DNA from: JAWLGW01 sp964569055 | GTDB taxonomy: Bacteria; Planctomycetota; J058 | Direction: 5' to 3' | DNA length: 9,352 nucleotides | NCBI GenBank assembly: GCA_964569055.1 | Contig: CAZMSZ010000301.1 | Span: 1-9,352 of the forward strand | Part shown: positions 1 to 4,651 of the stretch, in pieces | Layout: each line of letters opens with the position of its first letter | Position numbering within the stretch: the stretch's first letter is position 1 | Made by a program: the position numbers and the translations under genes | The notes under the pieces: model-generated | What the model was told of the DNA's origin: nothing | The model's input: the letters and a program-made list of their open reading frames with translations, nothing else | Database searches by the model: none

Positions 1-336
1 GTCCTTGTTCGTCCAGTAGTTGTAGAGCCCGGATTGCCCGCTCCAGTCGTTCTCGCGGTCGAGCTCGTAGATCCGCAGGTGGTCGCTGTAGCTCATGGTC
101 GAGCGCGAGACCGCCTCGATCGCGGGCTGCGCCGCCTTGATCAGCGGGTGGTCCCAGTCGACGGTCGCCACGAACGGCTTGACGTCGACGTAGGTGCAGA
201 ACTCGGTCTCGTTGATGACCGGGTCGGTGAGCTGCGGGATGCGGTCGCGAATGGGCGGGTCGCCCTTCGCCCAGGAGCCGAAGAACAGCGCTCCGCACAT
301 GGCGGAGCCACAGATCAGGGTGCGCAGGGTCTTCAT
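1..336 (-). CDS. Secreted protein of unknown function, N-terminal 112 residues (3' end outside window)
   Basis: The reading frame opens at an ATG at 336-334 and stays open to the window edge, so only the first 112 codons are visible. A GAGG ribosome binding site (345-348 on the plus strand) lies 8 nt upstream, which supports this start. The N-terminus (MKTLRTLICGSAMCGALFFG) has a basic start and a hydrophobic core, as in a Sec signal peptide; cleavage near SWA (residues 21-23) is plausible. There are cysteines in the core, but no proper lipobox. The mature part is acidic and aromatic, with segments such as TEFCTYVDVKPF, DWDHPLIKAAQP and a final SGLYNYWTNKD, and shows no transmembrane segment. 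I do not recognise the family. Third codon positions are mostly G/C, which supports real coding. It lies downstream of the TAXI lipoprotein gene on the same strand, across a 151-bp gap, so co-transcription is possible but unproven. Export is a good inference; function is unknown. Confidence 0.75.
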   Translation of the reverse strand, partial: MKTLRTLICGSAMCGALFFGSWAKGDPPIRDRIPQLTDPVINETEFCTYVDVKPFVATVDWDHPLIKAAQPAIEAVSRSTMSYSDHLRIYELDRENDWSGQSGLYNYWTNKD

Positions 337-445
337 GCGGGTCGCCTCGCGGTTGCGCAGGCGTCATAGCACGCCCTGGCCCGGGACAGCCAGCCTATTC
401 GCCTCAAGGACTTAACCATCGACCGTGCCGTGGGCGGCCCGCCAC

Positions 446-463
446 GAAACCGAATTTCGTTTC
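446..463. promoter_or_regulatory. Near-palindromic AT-rich dyad, candidate operator
   Basis: The sequence GAAACCGAATTTCGTTTC is an 18-bp near-palindrome with five perfect outer pairs (GAAAC/GTTTC) and a mostly paired centre. It is the most AT-rich patch in the 151-bp gap between the TAXI lipoprotein stop (488) and the start of the next minus-strand gene (336). The same bases can form a hairpin, CGAAA/TTTCG with a 5-nt loop (445-459), but no T-run follows, so it is a poor intrinsic terminator. A regulator-binding site for the gene starting at 336 is one reading and chance is another. Nothing else convincing is seen in 337-487 apart from the ribosome binding site for that gene. Confidence 0.25.
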
Positions 464-487
464 AGGCGCGGAACGAGTCGGGGCGTC

Positions 488-2371
488 TCACCAGGGCGAG
501 GCGCTGTCGACCTCGAGCCCGGCCTCGCGGGCCTGGACGGCGCCCGGGTGCGCCTGCAGGCCCTCGGGCGCGTCCGAGGCCTCGGGGTCGAGCTCGGTCC
601 ACTTGGCGTGGCCCTGGGCGAGGTTCTGGCGGTTCGCGAACAGCGCCTCAGTGATCGCGGCCACCAGCTCGGGGTCGAGGTCGAACCGGCACACCAGCAG
701 CGCGCGGGTCGCGACGGTGGTGAGCGGCTCGGCGAGCTGCGGGTAGCTCTCGGGACGGAGCGTGGCCGCGGCGTAGCCCGGCTGGTCGGAGAGCGAGACG
801 AACGGGTGCCCGAGGCCGACCAGGAACTCGAGCGGCTGCCCGCCCACGAACCAGGCGGCGTCGAGCTCGCCCGCCTCGAGCGCGGCCAGGGTGGTGGCGC
901 GGTCGGCGGCGACCCCGGTCACCTCGTGGCCGGCCACCCCGAGCTGGCGGAGCAGGCGGCGGGCGGTCAGGAAGGTGCCCGAGCCCGCCTCGCCCAGGCC
1001 GAAGCGCAGCCCGAGCGGGCCCGCCTGGGCGGCGGCGCCGACGAGGTGCACCTCCTCGGCGAACAGCGGCGCGATCAGGCGGGCGCGCGCGACGACGGGC
1101 GCCGTCCCGGGGCGCGAGAGCGCCTCGAGCAGCAGGTCCTCCTGCACGATCGCGAGCTCGGCCTGCCCGCTCGCCACCAGCGCGAGGTTCTGCAGCGCGC
1201 CGCTGGTGGCGATCGGCTCGACGCTCGCGCCGACCCCCTCGAGCACGCGCGCGATCCCCTCGGCGACCTGCGCGTAGGTCCCGGCGGCCGCCCCCGCCGC
1301 GATCCGCAGCGGGAGCCCCGGATCGCGGTAGCCGACCGTCAGGCCGGGGCGGGTCTCGAACTCCGAGGGGTTGGTGAAGTTGGCCAGCGCGAACGGGAAG
1401 TCGGCGGGGAACACGCCCTCCGCCAGCCGGGCGCGCAGCCGCTCGATCGGGGCCCAGGCGGAGAGGCCCGCGCGGGCGACCAGCACGCCGGGCACGGCCA
1501 CAGTGCGGGTCGTCCCGAGCGAAGCGGGGTAGAAGCCCTCGGCCGCATGATCGACCGTGACCGGGCGGTAAGCAGGCTCGATCGCCGTGAGCGCGCTCAC
1601 CACGGCCTCGTCGAGCGAGAGCAGCGTCAGGCCGCTCTTCGCGCGCAGGAGCTCGACGTTCGGGTCCGCGCCGACCACGAGCACCGCGTCGAGCTCACCG
1701 CGCGCCAGGCTGGCGAGCGCGGCGCCGGTCGCGAGGCGGATCAAGGTCGGCTCCTCGAAGGCGACGTACTGCTCCTGCGCGGCGAGGTCCGCCTGGACGG
1801 TGCGGATCGCCTGGAGGAGGTTGCCGGCCGTGCTCGCCCCGCCGCCGCCGACCGGCCCGATCGCGATCCGCTTGCCGCTCAAGCCCCATACGTCGCTCGC
1901 TCCGCCCGACGGCACCACGACGTAGACCCGCTCACGCACCAGCGGTGCGAGCACATCCACCCCCGGCCGCACGGCGGCGTGGCGCGGGTCGGTCAGGACG
2001 TCCGCCTGCACGATCCCGAGGTCACCCAGCCCGAGCGCCACTCCATACAGCGCGTCGACCGAGCCTTGGCCGGCGAGCAGCGCCAACGGCGCGCGCACCT
2101 CGGCGCCAGCCCGCGCGAGGGCGCGCGAGGTCTCGTAGTAGCCGCCCCCCGGACGTCCCGCCAGGAGCACCGGGCGGCCGTCGAGCACCGTGGGCTCGGG
2201 CTGCGCCTCGAGCAATTGCCGCGCGGCTGCGGTCTCGTCCAAGGCGCGGATGGTCGCCTCCGTCACGGGCCGCGGCTCGGGGAGGGGCTCGGGGTCGCCC
2301 CCGCAGCCGACGAGCAGGCCGAGCAGGGCGGCGCCGAACAGCAGGCGGTCGCGCGAGGTCGAGTGGGCCAT
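488..2371 (-). CDS. Lipoprotein with two tandem TAXI-type (TRAP transporter) solute-binding domains
   Basis: A 627-residue protein. The ATG at 2371 follows an AGGAG site with 7-nt spacing. Residues 1-23 form a lipoprotein signal with lipobox LVGC (C23 is the lipidated cysteine; Gly at +2), then a proline/glutamate-rich linker. Two homologous periplasmic-binding domains follow. Domain 1 (about 66-335) carries PGGGYYETSRALARA (74-88), GDLGIVQADVL (116-126), VYVVVPSGG (149-157), GKRIAIGPVGGGGAST (166-181) and GELDAVLVVG (225-234). Domain 2 (about 354-610) repeats the same order: AAGTYAQVAEGIARVL (362-377), AELAIVQEDLLLEA (404-417), VHLVGAAAQ (441-449), GLGEAGSGTFLTARRLL (458-474) and GELDAAWFVG (501-510). 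The C-terminal GLQAHPGAVQAREAGL is the TAXI family's usual ending. TAXI proteins normally have one domain of about 320 residues and deliver substrates such as glutamate or other organic acids to TRAP permeases. No TRAP permease gene is visible here, so the protein may be an orphan receptor, a sensor or part of a distant transporter. The fold call is good; the ligand is unknown. Confidence 0.87.
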   Translation of the reverse strand: MAHSTSRDRLLFGAALLGLLVGCGGDPEPLPEPRPVTEATIRALDETAAARQLLEAQPEPTVLDGRPVLLAGRPGGGYYETSRALARAGAEVRAPLALLAGQGSVDALYGVALGLGDLGIVQADVLTDPRHAAVRPGVDVLAPLVRERVYVVVPSGGASDVWGLSGKRIAIGPVGGGGASTAGNLLQAIRTVQADLAAQEQYVAFEEPTLIRLATGAALASLARGELDAVLVVGADPNVELLRAKSGLTLLSLDEAVVSALTAIEPAYRPVTVDHAAEGFYPASLGTTRTVAVPGVLVARAGLSAWAPIERLRARLAEGVFPADFPFALANFTNPSEFETRPGLTVGYRDPGLPLRIAAGAAAGTYAQVAEGIARVLEGVGASVEPIATSGALQNLALVASGQAELAIVQEDLLLEALSRPGTAPVVARARLIAPLFAEEVHLVGAAAQAGPLGLRFGLGEAGSGTFLTARRLLRQLGVAGHEVTGVAADRATTLAALEAGELDAAWFVGGQPLEFLVGLGHPFVSLSDQPGYAAATLRPESYPQLAEPLTTVATRALLVCRFDLDPELVAAITEALFANRQNLAQGHAKWTELDPEASDAPEGLQAHPGAVQAREAGLEVDSASPW

Positions 2372-2393
2372 GGGTCCTCTCCTGAGGCGCTCA

Positions 2394-2421
2394 ATCGTAG
2401 GGTTTGCCCGGACCGTCGCAA
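2394..2421 (-). promoter_or_regulatory. Candidate sigma70-like promoter for the tandem-TAXI lipoprotein gene
   Basis: Read on the minus strand, TTGCGA (2421-2416) and TACGAT (2399-2394) are separated by 16 nt; each matches four of six consensus bases. The predicted transcript start, near 2387, would leave a leader of about 16 nt that contains the AGGAG ribosome binding site. The position is sensible, but in GC-rich genomes such matches are weak evidence. Confidence 0.33.
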
Positions 2422-2496
2422 GGCCAACAGGGGCGTCGGCCGGGGCGCGGGCGACCGCGCCCTCCCTTGCGCGACCGCTTCACATCCAGCCCGGAC

Positions 2497-2581
2497 CGGG
2501 CGCCCGAACCGACAGCGTCTGAAAACGCCGTTAGCAGCGTCCTCCCCGAACACGAACGGGTTACGCGCGGCCCAACGTTCG
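2497..2581. promoter_or_regulatory. Cluster of dyads in the divergent intergenic region, leader side of the plus-strand operon
   Basis: Three inverted repeats lie between the lipoprotein gene and the plus-strand operon. CGGGCGCCCG (2497-2506) is a perfect 10-bp palindrome. ACGCCGTTAGCAGCGT (2525-2540) is palindromic at 12 of 16 positions. CGAACG (2553-2558) and CGTTCG (2576-2581) are perfect arms that can be extended by GG/CC pairs across a small AA bulge, giving a hairpin about 40 nt before the ATG at 2621. No convincing -35/-10 pair was found for the plus-strand direction. The cluster could hold operator sites or a leader hairpin. Apart from these dyads and the minus-strand promoter candidate, 2372-2620 shows nothing recognisable. 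Confidence 0.25.
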
Positions 2582-2620
2582 CAGCTACCCAGCCATTCCC
2601 ATTCACCGAGGAGAACGATC

Positions 2621-3370
2621 ATGAGGCGACTCGCTCGCTCCCGGGACGCCGTGCTGGTCACGGCGGCCCTCGCTGCGGCCATCGCAGGGACCAGCCGCGC
2701 CGACGACGACCTGCCGGAGGGCGACCCGCCGGCGACTCCCGCGCCGGCCGCGCGCAAGGTCGACAAGACCTCGCCCGAGGCCCGCGCGCTCGACGAATTG
2801 CTGTTCGTGGACCCCAACTATGGCGAGGACAAGCGGGTCGAGCTGACGTACACGTTCTCCGAGCCCGGCGAGCAGGAGGACTTCGAGGTGCGCGGCTTCG
2901 ACAAGGCCGAGGTGGCGGGGTCGAGCTACGGGCTCGGGTTCGAGTTCGGCGTCGGCTCGCGCGGCCAGGGGCTCGTGCTGCACAACCTGGCCTTCAAGGG
3001 GGACTACGAGGTCGAGTACCGCCTGCGGATCGACTGGATCGCGCCCTCGTCGCAGCTGGTGTTCGTGTTCGCGGACGGCAAGAGCGGCGGCATGTGGGGC
3101 CCGTACTTCGCGAAGCGGCGCTCGCGCGGCTATCGGCCGGTTGCCAGGGTGGAGGTGGACCGCGGCCGCCTCGGCGGCGGCCGCGAGGTCAAGCTCAAGT
3201 ACGAGGTCGAGGGCGACGAGGTGACCTGCTTCGTCGACGGCGTGAAGGTGGCCAGCACCGAGAAGCTGAAGGGCAAGCTCGACGGGCGGCTCGGGATCTA
3301 CATGACCAACATGCGGTTGGTCCTCCTGGGCGCCACGATCAAGGGCGAGCCCGACCCCGAGAAGCTCTAG
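2621..3370 (+). CDS. Exported concanavalin-like (DUF1080/3-keto-disaccharide hydrolase-like) beta-sandwich protein
   Basis: A 249-residue protein. The ATG at 2621 follows GAGGAG with 7-nt spacing. The same frame is open far upstream, but that part only mirrors the opposite-strand lipoprotein gene. Residues 1-27 form a Sec signal peptide (two arginines, a hydrophobic stretch VLVTAALAAAIAG, cleavage after SRA at 27), followed by a DDD/proline-alanine linker to about 48. From about 72 to 241 the protein alternates strand-like segments: ELTYTFSEPG, YGLGFEFGVGS, DYEVEYRLRIDWI, SQLVFVFAD, EVKLKYEVEGDEVTCFVDGVKVAS and GRLGIYMTNMRLVLLGATIKG. The last three are the typical end of a LamG/concanavalin-like jelly roll, where a ligand-facing strand 'V.CFVDGVKV' precedes 'G.LGIY...'. 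This resembles DUF1080 proteins, some of which cleave 3-keto-glycosides, but I cannot point to catalytic residues. It is co-directional with the next gene, with 18 nt between them. A carbohydrate-binding or structural envelope role is inference. Confidence 0.75.
   Translation: MRRLARSRDAVLVTAALAAAIAGTSRADDDLPEGDPPATPAPAARKVDKTSPEARALDELLFVDPNYGEDKRVELTYTFSEPGEQEDFEVRGFDKAEVAGSSYGLGFEFGVGSRGQGLVLHNLAFKGDYEVEYRLRIDWIAPSSQLVFVFADGKSGGMWGPYFAKRRSRGYRPVARVEVDRGRLGGGREVKLKYEVEGDEVTCFVDGVKVASTEKLKGKLDGRLGIYMTNMRLVLLGATIKGEPDPEKL
3161..3185. repeat. Perfect 10-bp inverted repeat with 5-nt loop inside the coding sequence
   Basis: The arms CGCGGCCGCC (3161-3170) and GGCGGCCGCG (3176-3185) are exact reverse complements separated by TCGGC. 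All 20 arm bases are G or C, so the mRNA hairpin would be very stable. In protein it encodes the turn-like segment RGRLGGGR (residues 181-188) of the concanavalin-like protein. It may simply come from Gly/Arg codons in a GC-rich genome, or it may slow translation or attenuate transcription within the operon. Confidence 0.6.
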
Positions 3371-3374
3371 CACG

Positions 3375-3380
3375 AGGAGG
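3375..3380 (+). promoter_or_regulatory. Ribosome binding site that decides the start of the zinc-finger gene
   Basis: AGGAGG sits 8 nt before the ATG at 3389. A longer reading would start at a GTG at 3380, but that codon overlaps the AGGAGG itself and would leave no spacing. The ATG at 3389 is therefore the better start, and it puts the signal peptide at the very N-terminus. Confidence 0.75.
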
Positions 3381-3388
3381 TGAGCGCT

Positions 3389-4651
3389 ATGAACGACTGG
3401 ACCTCGGCGCGCCGGCTGGGCGCGCCGCTCGCCGCCCTGGCGCTGCTCCTGAGCCTGTTCGCCCCTGGCTCGGCGCGCGCGCAGGAGACGCTCGAAGACG
3501 TGATGATGGCGGCGGGCAAGGCCTACGTCGCCGGGCAGAAGTGCCTGGAGGCGGGGCGGAAGCCCGGCGCCAACTCGTTCCTCGAGAACGAGAAGGCGAT
3601 CGGCCACCTCGAGCAGGCGCAGCGCCTGCTCGAGCGCTACCTCGGGGCGCGGCCCGACGACCCCGAGGGCAACCGCATGATGATGGACGTCGCGTCGCTC
3701 CTGTTCTGGTGCCACAAGATGTCCCCCATGGTCGACCCCGAGGAGCTCGAGCCCGACGAGCCCGTCGAGGACGACGAGCCGACGGCCGGGCCGGCGCCGA
3801 CCGAGCCCGAGACGCCCGAGCCGGCGGGGCCCGACCCCGAGGTCGAGGCGGAGCGGCTGCTGGGTGAGGCGCGCGCCTACCGCGAGGAGAACCCCGACGA
3901 CGGCATGGGCGCGCTGGCCAAGTTCTTCATGGTGGCCGAGCAGTTCCCCGAGACGACGGCCGGCAAGGCGGCGCGCGGGGAAGCCGAGCAGCTCCAGGCG
4001 ACGCTGTTCGCCAAGCCGCCCGCGCCGCCGGCCCCGCCCAAGCCGCAGCCGCTCGACGACGACGACCGGCGGGACATCGAGGAGCTCCTGCGCGAGTGGC
4101 TCTCCAAGCGTCAGGACCTCCGCTGCAGCTCGTGCAAGGGCGAGGGCGCCAGCCCGTGCAGGAAGTGCGACGGGACGGGCAAGCTGCGCGGGCGCGCGGG
4201 GCGCGTGGCGACCTGCAACAAGTGCCGCCGCGGGATGGTGCCCTGCAAGCGGTCGAGCTGCGCGGAGGGGGTCGACTCGCGGATCCTCGAGAAGGTCGTG
4301 GTCGACTTCCGGGCGCCGTACTACCGCGAGAAGCTCAAGGCGCTGCTCGGCGGCGGGCGCAAGGCGATCGAGCAGTTCGTGTGGGCGCTGGGCGCCTACC
4401 TCGCCGACTCGCCCCGCGCGCCGGCCGAGATCAGCCGCTGCGCCAGCGAGCTCGGGATCGAGCCGGTGCAGCTGCGCGACATCATCGAGGCCCACGGCCC
4501 CGACCGCGCGCTGCTGCAGGACTTCACCACCTACTCGCTCGGCGAGATCAAGCGGGTGGTGAAGTACACGATCCGCGGCGACGCCGAGGTCGACGAGGCG
4601 GTGAGCTTCGAGCAGCAGGACGGGACCTGGTACCTGCGCGAGCTCAAGTAG
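3389..4651 (+). CDS. Exported TPR-like protein with a DnaJ-type eight-cysteine zinc finger
   Basis: A 420-residue protein. Residues 1-31 are a Sec signal peptide (hydrophobic LAALALLLSLFA, cleavage after SARA). Residues 35-112 and 152-207 are helical and TPR-like ('AIGHLEQAQRLLERYLGARPDDPEGN' type pattern), separated by an acidic proline-rich linker (115-150). A second proline-rich linker (209-221) leads to DDDDRRDIEELLREWL. Residues 246-291 hold the zinc module: CSSCKGEG (C246, C249), CRKCDGTG (C257, C260), CNKCRRGM (C276, C279) and CKRSSC (C286, C291). The first two match the DnaJ CxxCxGxG motif exactly; the last two are degenerate, and the spacing is tighter than in DnaJ. There is no J domain. 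The C-terminal part (296-420) is helical, then ends in a strand-like 'VKYTIRGDAEVDEAVSFEQQDGTWYLREL', possibly an NTF2-like or immunity-like sheet. DnaJ zinc fingers bind unfolded clients in the cytoplasm, so an exported version is unusual. Its 3' end overlaps the opposing kinase gene by 8 bp. Function is unknown; envelope chaperone or scaffold is a guess. Confidence 0.8.
   Translation: MNDWTSARRLGAPLAALALLLSLFAPGSARAQETLEDVMMAAGKAYVAGQKCLEAGRKPGANSFLENEKAIGHLEQAQRLLERYLGARPDDPEGNRMMMDVASLLFWCHKMSPMVDPEELEPDEPVEDDEPTAGPAPTEPETPEPAGPDPEVEAERLLGEARAYREENPDDGMGALAKFFMVAEQFPETTAGKAARGEAEQLQATLFAKPPAPPAPPKPQPLDDDDRRDIEELLREWLSKRQDLRCSSCKGEGASPCRKCDGTGKLRGRAGRVATCNKCRRGMVPCKRSSCAEGVDSRILEKVVVDFRAPYYREKLKALLGGGRKAIEQFVWALGAYLADSPRAPAEISRCASELGIEPVQLRDIIEAHGPDRALLQDFTTYSLGEIKRVVKYTIRGDAEVDEAVSFEQQDGTWYLRELK

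Noticed and set aside
2101..2140. Short tandem GCGCGAGG-like repeat
   Set aside because: It lies in the lipoprotein coding sequence (Ala/Arg codons) and has only two copies, as expected from composition.
425..2620. Very long plus-strand open frame running opposite the TAXI lipoprotein gene and into the concanavalin-like gene
   Set aside because: Its translation is rich in Arg, Gly, Ala and His-type low-complexity sequence with no domain, while the minus strand gives a coherent two-domain lipoprotein with a good ribosome binding site. Long antisense frames are expected at this GC content. Only the part from the ATG at 2621 is real.
2603..4495. 630-codon minus-strand frame opposite the exported module
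   Set aside because: The translation is Leu/Arg/Gly/Ala-biased without motifs. The plus strand carries signal peptides, ribosome binding sites and cysteine motifs instead.
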